From Kalmusia sp. IMI 367209 (lineage: Eukaryota; Ascomycota; Dothideomycetes; Pleosporales; Didymosphaeriaceae): a stretch of DNA of 64,000 bases. Every line of letters begins with the position of its first letter. Position 1 is the stretch's first letter. The notes under the pieces are model-generated. The model was not told the origin of the DNA and ran no database searches. It saw only the letters and a list, made by a program, of their open reading frames with translations. The stretch covers positions 1,736,001 to 1,800,000 of the forward strand of contig JAPEUQ010000008.1 in NCBI GenBank assembly GCA_027946365.1, read 5' to 3'. Shown in pieces: positions 20,942 to 33,569 of the stretch. A program made the translations under genes and the position numbers.

Positions 20942-23900
20942 TTATGATGTGTCCATCGCCTCGCCTTCTGCGCTCGTAGTAGCGTTGCGCTGTGCCCGTG
21001 TTTCCGCCAATTGGGTAACCTTCCAGGCCTGAATCTCCTCCCTGAGCTCGTCATTCGGAATTACCTCCTCGATAGTCAAAGGGGCACGATTAAAGGGATC
21101 GTGAGGATCGCTTAATAACATGCTGCGGACTGTAGTGCGGTCTATCGTCTGCCTACTCATAGGCAGGATAACGGGATCCTCCATAAGGGTTGCCATGATT
21201 GGGTCGAGGTATTGCTCTGGAATTTCACCCAGGTCTAATTCCTCGGCTTCAATCTCTTCTTTGATCTTCTGTATGGTACTAGCAAGCCGTTCCCACTCCT
21301 TCATTTGCTCAGGTGATTTGAGGGCAAAGCGATTTAAGATGGTCATGGCGGTTTCCCAATACTCAGCACGGTAACAACGTTCATCTGTCGCTATGGCATC
21401 GATGAACGTCTTCTTGTCGTGTAGATTTAGATATACGTCGGCAATATCTGCTAGCATCTGTCGCGGGTTCCATCCGTACTCTTGCATGTTCTCAACCTTC
21501 AGCTTGGATTTCTTAGGACCAACTAGGAGTTCGAGGTTGTAGTCCAACATGTGGGCAAGACGGACAACCACCTCCTTTTTGGTGAAAGAGTCACCAAGCG
21601 TTTCGGTGAACAATTTGAGCATCCCCATCGTTTCAGTAGTGATCATCATGTAATTCTTAGCTTTGTCTAAATACACGCATACGAGTCAATAATCGGCAAA
21701 AAAAGGATTGGGCAGTACGTACCCTTAGCTGCTGCAAGCCTGTCCTCTTTCTCCTGGCGAGCATTTGCATCCTGGTCCGGTGTTGAGTCCCGAAGCTCTA
21801 TCGAGAGATCGTGGATCTGCGTGAAGGCCGTAAAAGATTCATCCAAGACGAATGTGACATCATTGAGTAGTAAATTAACAAATTGAACGAAGAAGTCTAG
21901 GTTCACTTGGGCTTCAGTTGCGAGATTCTCCCTGTAGATAGGGTTAGGCCAGATACACTTGATGACCTGGAAGATCTCGTAACGAATAGACAACTTGTCA
22001 TGTGCTCGTTCGCATTCAGAAAAGAACTTCATCAAAGAGTGCAGTAGGTGTTGCGTAGCGAATCTGTGCGCAAACAAGGCATCTCCGAGTACTCCCTTCG
22101 ACCTGCCAGGGACCTGGAAAACACCGTTGTAAAGAATGCGAACGAGTTGGGCTTTGAGCCCGGGGTTTCTGATGTACTCGGAGCTCCGTAGGAAGGTCAC
22201 ACAAATGACCATCAACTCTTCACACTGCGTGGACGTGATGATGTGCGGCATCCAACGCGTGATGAATTTGAAGTTATCGCAGATGTCCTCAATGAAGTAT
22301 TCAGGCAGACACTTGAATGCCTTGGGCTGTTCCTGCGACAGAGGGAGTTGGAGGTTGCCTTGAGGAAACCTTGTGCCCGGCGACACCAAACGCAGCATCC
22401 AGACGATAACGTATCGCATAAACTGCATTGACCTAGCCTGAAGAGTCTCGTCCTGGAGCACACCCTGGGTAGCGAATACCGTACAATGGCCCTTTTCGAT
22501 GCGATCCTTCAGCTTCTTGACCTGTGTGTCGAAGATGGAGAGTTGCATTGCGTTTGAGGCATATTTGTGCCTCTCCGTCTCTAGCTGAGCAAGCTGTTTC
22601 TCTAACCACTTCAGGTCCTTCTGCAGCTCGGATAGCTTGGTGTTCGCCGCTTCCAAGCCGTAGTGATGCGATGCAACGGTAAGGAAGAAGATCTCTGTGA
22701 TGAAGTTGTTTGTGCCTTCGACAGAAGTGTCGTAAAATTCATCAGATTCGTGCTGGTCCGCATTGATCTTTGTTTCATCCTTGATCTGGACCCTAGGTGA
22801 CCGGCGTAAGTAATTGATATCAATCCTGTCGATCTTGGAAAAGGTTGCGTCCATAAATGGTTCGCATAATCGATCAAGAATAACAGTCACGTTCACCATG
22901 AACGCGTCCGTGGATGTCAGCTTTGGGTCAACACGCATTGCTCGTCGCTTGTGGTTCGCATTTAGCGTTAGAGCAAACCAATCTAGGATCCTTTCTCTTG
23001 AGTCCTTGGTCTTGATGAAGCAATTCGCAATATCGAAAAGTTCATCTTGATGGGTCTGCAACGCTAGGCGCAATGACCGTTGCGAATTGTTTATATAGCC
23101 TTTATCCCGTGTCGTAGGGCTAGAAAAGTAGTTTAGTGCCACCTCGCCCTGCAAAGGAGATATGGTAAAGAATGGCCCTAACAAGCTTATTCTCTCGATG
23201 TGCGGAGCCTCGATCTCAGAGGGTAAGAACAAGGGAGATTGCGCTATGGCAACAAGCAAGGCATTATAACGAACGAAGTTGCGCATGGCCAGCATATATG
23301 GCCGAAAGTCATCGTTCATGGTCATTTTGGCCAATCGCCGACTTAATTCCTCCACAGCTCCAACTAAAAGCTCTTTGACGCTGTCATCTTCGTCGAAGCG
23401 TGAAACAGCTTCGTTAAGGAAGTCGTGGCAAATGCCGCGATCGTTTTCCGGGTCTACAAGTAGGTGATCAGCCAAGGGGTTCGAGGGGTACTGGTCCTCA
23501 TCAAACATATCAGGCATTGTGGCAGCAAAGATGCAGTAATTGAAGCACAATCGGCGGGTCTCTTGGGCAACAGCGAATCTGGGGTCGTCTTTGCTGTGCA
23601 TGCCCCGGAGGAGCCTGGAGATACGTTTCCAGCAACCCAAGAGATAGTCTAGTGCTTTCCCTTCCGTCTTGCTCTGTGCCGACTCGAGTATGGTACTATC
23701 CAGCAGCTCGGGTGTGAATCGGAGTGGACTGCCGGCATCCTCCAGATCGCTTCGCACACCTGACACAAAGCACATCCGATGGCCGTGGAGGTCTCTTGTA
23801 CGTTCGGGATCGAGGGTTATCCGAAAAATCTGGCTGATAGTGCGGTCTGTCCACACCTCCAAAGTAACTTCTTGGCCCTTTGGTGTAGCGCTACGGCCGT

Positions 23901-24307
23901 TTGGTGCCTCTGCAGGTTTGGGCTTGATGTTTATCCGCGGTGCGGGTGCAGGCTTGTCCTCGGCCTTCATTCCGAGCTGTGAGAAGGGATTCGGAGCGGT
24001 GGCGGACTGTGTGGAGGGAGTCGATGACTTTTGTGCAGGCTGCGGAGTCGAGCTGCCCGAGGCGGCCGTGGTGGGAGGCGTTGGAGTTGTAGAAGCTGGA
24101 CCTCCAAGCTTTGCAAGGCGCTTTGCACGAATCTGCATCGTGTCAGCACGCGTATTAGAAATTCTAAACGGCACGTCTACATACTTTGTCGGCATCGGAC
24201 ATGGCATCAGGCATCGGCGTATCGTTCGGGGACGGTGCATCCGTCGTGGGCGCATCTGGGGAAGCTGGCCCTCCCCTCGTGCTCAGTAGGGGGTCTTGAT
24301 CCGCCAT
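20942..24307 (-). CDS. UFD2: Ubiquitin conjugation factor E4 (UFD2)
   Basis: Predicted 1085-residue U-box E4 enzyme. Exons are 24307-24185, 24132-21723 and 21666-20942, with GT-AG introns of 52 and 56 nt. The N-terminus (MADQDPLLST) is followed by a Pro/Ser/Thr-rich region, then the long helical Ufd2 core (from about residue 170 to 960), with stretches such as LLGPFFTISPLQGEVALNYF and SLRLALQTHQDELFDI. The C-terminal U-box begins IPEQYLDPIMATLMEDPVIL and includes IDRTTVRSMLLSDPHDPFNR. Ufd2 lengthens short ubiquitin chains on Cdc48-bound substrates in the ubiquitin-fusion and ER-associated degradation pathways. Length is close to yeast and fission yeast homologues. The neighbour two genes away, HLJ1, serves the same pathway. 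Confidence 0.93.
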
Positions 24308-26061
24308 CTTGAGTTGATAGCCCAGCTGGGTGGAGGAGCTCAGGAAGCGCGTGGAGTTGATGTGCAGCGGCGTATGTGCGCGCCTTTGGATACAACGGGC
24401 AGGCGTACCAACGGTGAGGTCAAGGGTCCGAGCGCTAGCCCCGCGGTACCACCAAAGCACGTGCGCGTTGGAAGACTGCGGAAGACCGTCGACCATTTGA
24501 CTCATCTTTCACCTCCTCTTCGGATCATGGTCGTCAGTTGTCATCAGCTGTAGCAGCACACAGCTTCAAGCAATGTCCTGGGCGAGTTCTCACCGCAGGA
24601 CCATGTCACAGGCAGCATAGCGGCTACGTATCCAGCAAACTTGGCAAGAGATGCGAGTGCGTAGAGGCCAGATGCATGTGTGAAGGGAAAAAGTACGATT
24701 CGAATGATCCCCTGCGTCCAACATCAAGTCGCCATGACAACCGTGCGATAAGAAGAGATGGCAACCGACGCGCGGCCCAACGTTGGAACCATTCGCTGGA
24801 CGTCTTCAAAGGGTAAAAGGCAGAGAGAGCAGGAGAGCACGAGATCATGAGAAGCATCTTTGTATTGCCTCCGGCGAGACGAACGTGCAACCATTACAAG
24901 CCATTCACACGCTTCCCAAGCTATACTGACTGGTACGAACATTTCGGTCCCATACTATGTACACAGTACCGGTACGGAGTAGGGACATCACGTACGCTAC
25001 GGCGAATCAAGCTAGTATGACAGCACCTCTTGAAACACGCTTGAGATGTGCCATGCACTGATGTCATGCTAAAGAAATGGAGCAAGATTACAGTATCTTT
25101 CACACGGTCAAACTGAAAGGACCCTAGAGTTGACCGGACCCGGCTCTCAGACCAGACATACGGTGTGAGGCGCGCCAAGGTGGGGAATCAGGGTTAGTTT
25201 ATGCGGATGGCAAACTGCATGCACAACAAAACCTCGGGAGAGGCCGCCTTCACAGGCCCCGCATCCAGACAGTCGATAGGGGCGGAGCGTGCGTGTTTCG
25301 GACAATCAGCGACCATAGCAGCTGAGTTTGCACGTCTGCCTGCAGGCGCGGAAGTCAGGCCGTCAGTCGTGGCAGCGCTTGACGCTTCTCCACGCGGCGA
25401 ACGGGCGAATGGGGTGTTGGGCTGTTGGGGAACCACGGATTGCCTTGCCTTGCCCACCGCTGTTCGTTGGACTAACGCCACCCCGGGGCGCCCGTGGGAG
25501 GAATGGCGGGAGCCCGTGGTGGACAGCAACTCCAGAGTGAATGTCGGGGCGACTGTGAAGGCGTGTGTGCTGGGATAAAGAGCACGTCACGAGCGTGCAA
25601 ACAGGCGCTTGGGCGTGGCTTTATCGCGGGCGGCAGGTGCGCATGGTCGCGCCTGCTCCAGCTGCTCCAGTTGCTCCAGGGCTCCAGGGCTCCAGGGTCC
25701 TGAGGGCTATCATCATGCTTGACGCCGTCCAGACCCGGACACGTTGATCTGCCTGCTCCTCGCTCGACCAGAGCAGCCGTCAGTTCTGCGCTCTGCACAA
25801 TTTCCTCGCCCTGCTGCTATCTCGTCCACGGCCCGCCCTCTGACGAATCACAAACGCATCGCCTGCACCAGCCACGCTCAATCAGGACTGCTAAGGCGCA
25901 GCAGCCCGTGCACAGACCGCTTGTCTTGAGCGTGCAGGTGCCTGCCTCCAGGGCACACTACTTCAGACCTCTTCCACACATCTCACTGCTCCTTACTCCC
26001 GACCACCAGCCCAGCGACCCATCCGCTCCCGACTCCCTTAGATACCCCCAGCAACTACACC
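24308..26061. other. Long GC-rich spacer with RHO1 promoter
   Basis: Holds the divergent promoters of UFD2 and RHO1. About 25200-25700 is GC-rich, with a short tandem of GCTCCAG-type units at about 25654-25700. A long pyrimidine-rich leader (CCTCTTCCACACATCTCACTG and after) precedes the RHO1 ATG. The open frames here overlap on both strands and look accidental. Confidence 0.4.
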
Positions 26062-26951
26062 ATGGCCGAGATTCGTCGCAAGCTCGTCATTGTCGGTGAC
26101 GGCGCCTGTGGAAAGACCTGTCTGCTCATGTAAGTCCTGGCCCAGCCGCCATACGCGGCCTGCCTTTCGCTATCGGCGAGCCCAGTCGCTGACCAGCTCT
26201 TTACAGCGTCTTCTCCAAGGGCACCTTCCCCGAGGTCAGTCCCAGCACTCCAGCACCTTGCACCCCCTGCTTGCGTCAGCCCGGCTGTACACCCGCTCAG
26301 TCGCAGCGTCTCCAGCCATCGGCCCATTGTTACACATGCACTGACATCATGCCTCATGCAGGTCTACGTCCCCACTGTTTTCGAGAACTATGTCGCCGAC
26401 GTAGAGGTCGACGGCAAACACGTCGAGTTGGCCTTGTGGGATACTGCGGGCCAGGAAGATTACGACCGTCTGCGCCCGCTTTCCTACCCCGACTCGCATG
26501 TTATTCTCATTTGCTTCGCCATCGACTCGCCCGACTCGCTCGACAACGTCCAGGAGAAGGTACGGCATCCGCGATAGCATTGTGCACAGGCATCGCTAAC
26601 GAGGGCACAGTGGATTTCTGAGGTCCTGCACTTCTGCCAGGGCTTGCCCATCATCCTAGTCGGCTGCAAGAAGGATCTTCGCTTCGACCAGAAGACCATC
26701 GAGGAGCTTCACAAGACCTCTCAGAAGCCTGTCACCCCCGAGCAGGTCAGTAACCTCGATAACGTCCACCTTGCAAAACCGCGCTAACGCAGCCACAGGC
26801 CGAGGATGTCCGTAAGAAGATCGGTGCCCAGAAGTACCTCGAGTGCTCCGCAAAGACAAACGAGGGCGTACGGGAAGTATTTGAACACGCCACCCGGGCT
26901 GCCCTGACCACCCGGAAAGAGAAGAAGAAGAGCAAGTGCTTGATCTTGTAA
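26062..26951 (+). CDS. RHO1: Rho1 GTPase
   Basis: Predicted 193-residue Rho-family GTPase in five exons: 26062-26129, 26207-26234, 26362-26559, 26611-26745 and 26799-26951. The second exon is only 28 nt. Motifs in order: P-loop GDGACGKT (12-19), switch [10 protein letters not shown], switch [21 protein letters not shown], nucleotide-binding CKKD, and CSAKT. After a Lys run it ends in the prenylation box CLIL, whose final Leu favours geranylgeranylation. Rho1 controls 1,3-beta-glucan synthase, the protein kinase C cell-integrity pathway and actin polarity, and is essential in most fungi. The residues after switch II and the [20 protein letters not shown] stretch identify Rho1 rather than Cdc42 or Rac. 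Confidence 0.96.
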
Positions 26952-28477
26952 GATGGCCACTTTTGTAAAGGCGGTGGCCGCCGCAGCACCCCGCCGTGCT
27001 GTATAGGGACAATCAACACATCTGCGGCGGCCAATGTGTTCATGGTGGTTTGATTGAAGACACATGTGAACGGTGGGTTGCGGAAGGCGAATCTACCTAC
27101 CTCTGGCCAGTTAGAGCCTTTCCAACGGCACCACGGGGCGTTACTGCGCTGGATTTTGAGCACATCATCTTGGGATAGTTCATGACAGGGTTTCTTCAGG
27201 CGAGACAAGACTGAGCAGCTATCGGAATCAGCAAATGGTAGGATTTCTTCAGCACTAGTGTGCTTGCATGCTCGTGTGCAGCCTTGCATCGACAGCCGCC
27301 GACACCCCCGCTTTTCGAGGCCTCCTGTCCTGTTCGCACCCCTCGTTTGTTTGCTGGCTGGTTGTGGTTTTTCTCTTTCTTCTTTTTCCCTAACGATGGC
27401 TGAATTGTTTGTAGTTCTGTGCATCTGGATGTAATAACTGTTTATCACCCTACCTACCTTACCTATCACCTACTACCTGTTTACTCTTTGGCGTCGAATG
27501 GATATCGTATAACATATGCTGGCTTCGAGTTCATGCTTTCGCAATCTACCGTACATCACATGTCAAGCCGTCGACGTCTTTCTCACTACTTCGTCCAAGG
27601 AATATTCGCGTCTCCATCAATGTGTCTTGGTTGTGACTCTCGTCAATGCATCTGTCGACTTATGGCTTGGATCTTGATACCACGCTTTCCGCTAACGTAG
27701 CAGTTTTCTCATAAGGCCACCAGCGCATGTCCAATGTACCACAAATCTCTCTCACCGGTACTCAGGACCCCAGCGACTTCGGGACTGGTGCCTAGGACCG
27801 ATGTGGAAGCTTGGGCCCCCATCTAGACGCTTGCAGATGTGGATACGCCCTGCATACAAGTCCCGTACGCCCTGTCTTTGTACCTCGGACAGAACGGGGG
27901 TACCGCGAGATGGCTGATGTTGTACGTTTGGCTGCTGCTAGACTCTCTAAGCGTCTCTTTCTATGTGATTAGAAGGAAGCCGTATCTGTTATAGAAAACA
28001 TGTTAATCGATGTTCTTCTTGTCATATGTCTGTGGTCTGAGGTCCTGGCGGTGAGTGACTGCGGGGGCCAACAGTACTGCACGTTCAGCTTATTCTCTCG
28101 CGATCCACAGATCTTGCGATACATCTAGACCGAGTTGTTGAAGATGTTGAAGACATAGCCACTTGCATTTTCACTCGTGATGGTGGCTGATAAGAGCCCT
28201 GGTGCACTGTTCTTGGATGTGGACTCCGCCCTGCCTATGGAAGAAGCACTTATGACTTCGGTAGACTTCTCTTCAACGTACATTATATACTAATGAACAA
28301 AGCAGAGTTTCAAATATATGACTGATATTCTGATGTTACAGCTATGTGCTAGTCCTTCATTTCAGGTTTAACATCCCCCAAGTAAGCTCATTAAGACTTG
28401 AAACGCCGGAATAGCTATGCAACACCAAGCTATGCTACCCTAAAATGCTCAAAATAGCGCCTGACCATGTCAATATT
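26952..28477. other. Convergent 3' spacer
   Basis: Contains the 3' regions of RHO1 and of the aspartic protease gene. Includes TACCTACCTTACCTATCACC-like low-complexity sequence near 27448. No gene seen. Confidence 0.45.
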
Positions 28478-30220
28478 TTATATATACATATCCACCATGT
28501 TATTCAGAAATGACACCGAAGCCAAGGCAACAAATAGCGCAAGGATAGATGCAGAAGCTCTGTTTGAGCCATTGGCTGGCTGGCTTGGCGTAGGAGGTGA
28601 TGACTCGGAGGCAACGCTCGAGTTTGGGGTACCGGATTCGTTGTGAGAGGAGGACGCTGTTGACGAAGCACCTGGGGGGAGTATCGGATCGCCAGTAGAA
28701 GTTGAAGACGAGGCGGCTGTGGAGAATGATGGATTAGCTGTGGACGTTGCGGGCGGGGGAGAGGACGTAGGATCCATCCCAGGATCAGACAAAAGCCCAG
28801 GCGTAGGGGCAGACGTGGATGCAGAGGTGAATCCATGCGTAGGTTCTGATGTAGATGGGGCTGAGTTTGACTCACCACTCGAAGCGGTCGCAGATGCCGA
28901 CGCCGAAGCTGAATCTGACGAAGAACTCTCATTTTCTTCCCCGCTCTTCGTCCCAAATCCCACTTTTGAGTTGTCAAAATCAAAAGCCGTATACACGTTT
29001 TTAAGAAACACATCACCCATCAACCACTGATTTTCGCCAAACGTCTGGCGCCCGAAAATATTGCTCCTGCACTGCTCGCCACTCGTCTTTCCGCCGATCC
29101 AATCCTTCGTCGAGATGGCGTAGGTCGCGGAACCAAACTTGACCTGAATCTCTTTGGTTGTGGAACAGGGTACTGTGAAGGATTCGCCAGATTGGGTGTA
29201 GCCGTCGACGAGCTTGTGTAGCGCGATGGCGTCGTCTTCGGGCATGAAGATGAATGAGGTGCCAGTGTCGATAATAGCGCTCTTGTCCTTTAGGCCAGTC
29301 ATTTTGTCGTCTATGCCTGCATCTGCGATCGCAACCTCCCAGAAGCCATTAGAGTTGTCCATGGTGGGCAACCAATTCAGATCACCATCGAAGCGGTCCT
29401 TGTTCACCTCACCCATGTTGAGCTCGCCATCATTGAGACCATCTGATGCGCGACTGAGGTGCAGGCCGTATAGTTTGGAGGATATAAGGTTCTCACTAGA
29501 CAGCGTCTCGATAACCTGCGGCACATCGATTGCATCTCCACTGGCCTCGCCTTTTCCCAGACCGAGGATCCCATCCATGGGATACGAGTTGAATTCCTGA
29601 GAGACGTTGTTCGCGAGACCGAAGGTGAGGGCGGCGGATATGGAGCCGATGTGGAACGTATCGCTCGCAGTCGTGCCTGATACTGAACCAGTACCATACG
29701 TGATAGAGAACGTTTTACTATCCGTCTATAACTACGTTAGGAAATGCGGTTGCACTGACGTAGGGTTAAAAAGTAGCTATACCTTCACGGTAGTTGATTG
29801 TCCCTCTCCAAACAAACTATGCCGCCCACAAGCCTCCGTCTTGCACGTCTCCCCCATCACCCACGTATTACTCGCCGCCGAATCAAGCAGCAAATAGTAT
29901 TCTTGATCCGAGGTACCAATTGTCACAGCAACGATGTAGCTCAAGTCTGATCCATCCTGGTCGACCGCTACGCTATTCTTCTGCTTCGGATCGCCGCTAT
30001 TCAGGATATTGAATGTATTCTTGCGAGGCTGTATCGGTACGCGTCGCAAAGGCAGTGTGATCGATCGCCGGGGCGCATTTGAGTCTTTGACGTTCGAGAC
30101 TGGGGCTCGTCGCGTCTGCCCTTTCGACCCATCGCCGTAGCTCGGTTCATAGGGATAGAAGGCCGTAACTGTAGGTATTATTGCGCACGAAGCCGCCCAT
30201 AGCGTCCACCGGATAAGCAT
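28478..30220 (-). CDS. Secreted, probably GPI-anchored pepsin-like aspartic protease with altered first active site
   Basis: Predicted 561-residue A1-family protein from exons 30220-29783 and 29725-28478; the 57-nt intron (GTATAG...TATAG) falls between codons. A signal peptide (MLIRWTLWAASCAIIPTVTA) leads a basic propeptide. The catalytic domain starts near residue 92 with YIVAVTIGTSDQEYYLLLD. The first catalytic motif reads D113-S-A-A-S where active pepsins have D-T/S-G; the second, D299-T-G-T-S, is normal. A Ser/Thr/Pro-rich stalk of about 120 residues and a hydrophobic end (ASILALFVALASVSFL) indicate wall or membrane anchoring by GPI, as in yapsins. Replacement of the Gly by Ala may lower or abolish activity. 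Otherwise the fold is complete (ITYGTGSVSG flap, MGDVFLKNVYTAFDFD near the end of the domain). Confidence 0.85.
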
Positions 30221-30953
30221 TATATTACGCGTAGAGTGCTCTTCCGATTAGGAAGCGAAAGTATAGACAGAAGTGATAGACTCGATGCAAAAGAGACGCC
30301 AGGTACACATCAATTAAGACGACCCAGCCGCAAAAGATTGGGTTGAACGAGAGTTCGCAATGTGAATATACAAAGGACGCAAACGTCGAAGGCGTAGATC
30401 ACTGGGGAAGATCGGCGGGAGGAGCACGAAGCAGCGACGTCAGGTTTGAGATTGTCCGTCCGATGTCCGTGGAACTCTGCCGGGCTCAATCCTTTGTTTC
30501 AGCGCCGATCAATGGACGGGAAAGGCCAAACACAAAATATAGTCAAGGAATTGGAAAAGGCAAGAGGCAAGAAGCCAAGGGGGTGCAGGGCGGATGACCC
30601 ATTGTAGCGCTGCGCCTGTTCTCGAGGTGCATGGGCATCTCGAGATTGACACCTGTGACGCTGGCTTGAAGGAGAGCGGGTGGGGCTCGCTAGGCGACCC
30701 CTGAGTCTACCAAGGCTTTGGGAAGGTGCTTTGAAACGCCCAGTCTTCTTAGACAGCACCAATAAAGCTATTAGACATGGCGATGTGCATGTATCCAATA
30801 TTTCTTATCGCATTTAGATGCTCCGAAGTAAGCAAGCCACGATGCGCCTCGTGAGCTGGCACCGGCGTGCTACTGGAAGGGGTCGCATGTCTATTGAACC
30901 ACCACCACCACCGCCACCACCGCGGAAAGGGTATCAATGCCCTTGGTTTGCCG
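30221..30953. other. Spacer with a CCA/CCG trinucleotide run
   Basis: Promoter of the protease on the left and the 3' region of CCZ1 on the right. A short CCA-rich run lies at about 30898-30922. No gene seen. Confidence 0.45.
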
Positions 30954-33569
30954 TCATCTATTCAGGCTAAGCAGTCCCTCAACATACCTCCTCGCATCAA
31001 TGCCAATGCCCTCGGCCAACCCCTTCGGTCCCCATCCTGCTGCTGCTCCACCCATCCTCTCCCCCGTCGGCTTCCAAAGGCCGCTTGCAAGCCTACTTCC
31101 AGAGCTCTTTACTGAGGAAGCTGGTGCGTCGCGCGCACGTCGGATGAGAAAAGCCTCGCGCAATTGATCGGTAAAGTACTCATCGGTCTCCGGCTCTGAT
31201 TCTTTGGCCGCTTCAACTTGTGACGGGGGCAGCCTCATCCAGACTACCCACCAACTGCGACTTGTTTTGCAGGTCCGTTCGATCTCGGAGAGATTGCGAC
31301 GGGTGCTTGTCACAGTGGCTAGGATCTGAGAGTGCACATTGAGAGCTTCTAGTCTACTCCAGCCTGCTGTCAATGCGTCACTACTAAGTCCTTCAGCTAT
31401 GAGCGTTCCAGGATCCGGTATGTTAGGAATACTTGAATGTACGGTCAGTGTTCGGGGATCGTAGACCAGATCGTATATGGGTTGTCTGTTAAGTTCAGAA
31501 CCCCTGTTCGATGATGTCGTTGTGTAAGGGTTCGAAGAAGAGGCAATCCGTGCAGCTACCTTATCTGGAGCCGTACTGTTGGCCAGGGGACGATGCAGTG
31601 GTGAGAAATAGGTGTGTAAATTTCGGTAAAACGGCGCTATCGTAAGTGACTCTGTCCTATGGCGAAACAAAAATGTATAAATGAAGGGTCGGTGCTGTAT
31701 GTTCAGTGAGCAAACAATTCCTACAAAATAACCTTTCAAAACGTACCACGTAGACCACAGGACGGAGTCTTCTTAAACTAGAGCCGGGAGCAGTTTTGAG
31801 GCTCAATGCTCTCAATTCCTTCTCGTACTGCGGCGTCTCATCGTCGCCGGCACCAGGAGTCTCCGCAATACCCTCATCGGTCAATTCGACGTGCACAGTG
31901 CGTAAAAAGCGTGCGGTTGTTCCATTCGCCATCATCATTGAAGTCGTCAACATCTTCCTCTCCTAAGTCGCCCTTAAGACCAATGGCGAAGTATCCAGCA
32001 TTTTCCTGCTGTATTTGAGCCTTCAACTTCTCTACTGCATGGTCGATGTCTGGTTCGGGATCGACAAACCGCATAGGGGCTTCTGGTGATGTATTATCTT
32101 GAGCCGAGTCTTGGATGGCTGGGTCTTCAATCAATTGGGGTTTCCTAGAACCGCCCCAGGCCGTCCCATAACCCAAAGTTAAATACTTCATCCAGGTTTC
32201 AGAGTCACCCAATGATGCAAGAAGTGGCTCCGATTTATCCGTAGAATTGTCCTGCGAAGCCTCAACAGCAGTTGAAGCTTTATCGAGAGAGGTCTCCACG
32301 GCCTTGACCAAGGGCGGAGGGATGCCGGGTGATTGAACAGGCATCGGCTTTACTGCAGGGGGGCTGTGGGCAGATTGGTGATTTTGCCTGACGGTTCGAG
32401 CAAAGGGTTCGGCCGAGGCCGGTGATAGAGGGTTTCTTCGCCTTCGCTTCCTACGATCAGTTGTGGGATTGTCCCTTAAACCGTACGCATAGTCACCGTG
32501 CGAGTAAATCGTTTCAACCCACTGTGACAAGTCTCGTAGCGAGCGCCGAGCAATGGCTCCTACTCCAGAGAATACAATGCCATCCGCAGCGGTAGGTGCA
32601 CTGCCACTGCCAATCCAAGGTTCCAAATCTGATGCATCGGTTACATCTTTCGCCTCGGGAGGCCCTCTTCGGGTCTTGTAGTGGCGACGGTTCGCCGAAT
32701 CGAGATACCATAAAATCTATTAAGCCATCCGTTTTCTGTACGAAGTCTTCCAGCACAAGGCGCTCTCCACTGCCCCACTCTTCTTCACCCACGCCCATGC
32801 CCAACTCGCCGCCTGCTGCAAGCTTCATTCCGTTGTAAATGTCCACTGCGGGGCTTCCATGGAGTAGCACATCCCAATTATTTGCAAACCGTGACCAATA
32901 TCTTTCCAAAATATTGCAGAATTTTGCACGCTCGTGCTTGCTAAGCATAGCGTCGAGGGTTGTCCCATGATGAAGAGTGAAGATGTTGTGCGCGCGGACG
33001 AGCTGCTGGATCAAGAGACTCGGAGGGCTTACTTCCCGAGACGAATATTCTATGGCCGGGACCGTACTCGTGTCTCCGGTGGACGTTGTTGAAGAGTGGT
33101 GCGCAGGGAGCTGGGTGAGGTCGATGGACTGGTACCAGTCAGATTGTACGCCTGCAGAGCTATGGGACACCTACAGCAAGGATCCACCACCCTTCTTCTA
33201 GCTCATGCAAGACTATGCGCGACTTCTGTGTCTCTACAGAATCCACTGCAGCGCCGTTTGAGAAGCTCCTACCGTCAATCAGCCCTGCTGTCGACGAAAA
33301 GCTGCAGCATATCCTAAAGTTTACCGCGCGAATCCAACCATCCCCTGTGCGAGGCCAACCTGCCGTAGCTTTTCGTTCTCCTGTTCCCGCAGCTCCTCTT
33401 CTGCCTGTGTATTGCTGCCATGGATCTTGGACCGTGCCTTCGCAGCTTTAGAGTAATAGAACACGATCTGGTCGTGGAAAGTGTCGTCCGACTTCCCCAA
33501 ACCAGGGTTGTATATGGCGAGGAAGGACAGCTGTGCGGGCACAACCTTGGGGACAGCCGTCGAAGACAT
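30954..33569 (-). CDS. CCZ1: Vacuolar fusion factor CCZ1, reading frame broken twice as given
   Basis: Homologue of Ccz1, the longin-domain partner of Mon1 in the exchange factor for the late-endosomal Rab Ypt7. Exons: 33569-33325, 33268-33175, then 33128-31747 and 31694-30954, with introns of 56, 46 and 52 nt. The first longin domain starts QLSFLAIYNPGLGKSDDTFH and continues KSRIVLHELEEGWWILASID. Later SGVGAIARRSLRDLSQWVE precedes a polybasic loop, and PFIYTFLFRHRTESLTIAPF carries the last domain. Within the third block the frame moves by one base twice, near 32672 (CCC run) and near 31906 (T5 run); each looks like one extra base. If both are allowed for, everything else closes into about 819 residues. 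A 34-nt or 67-nt intron could instead explain the first. Either sequence errors, a pseudogene, or unusual splicing. Confidence 0.8.

Noticed and set aside
24308..26050. Several overlapping open frames of 60-126 codons
   Set aside because: They overlap on both strands in GC-rich sequence without start context or family resemblance.
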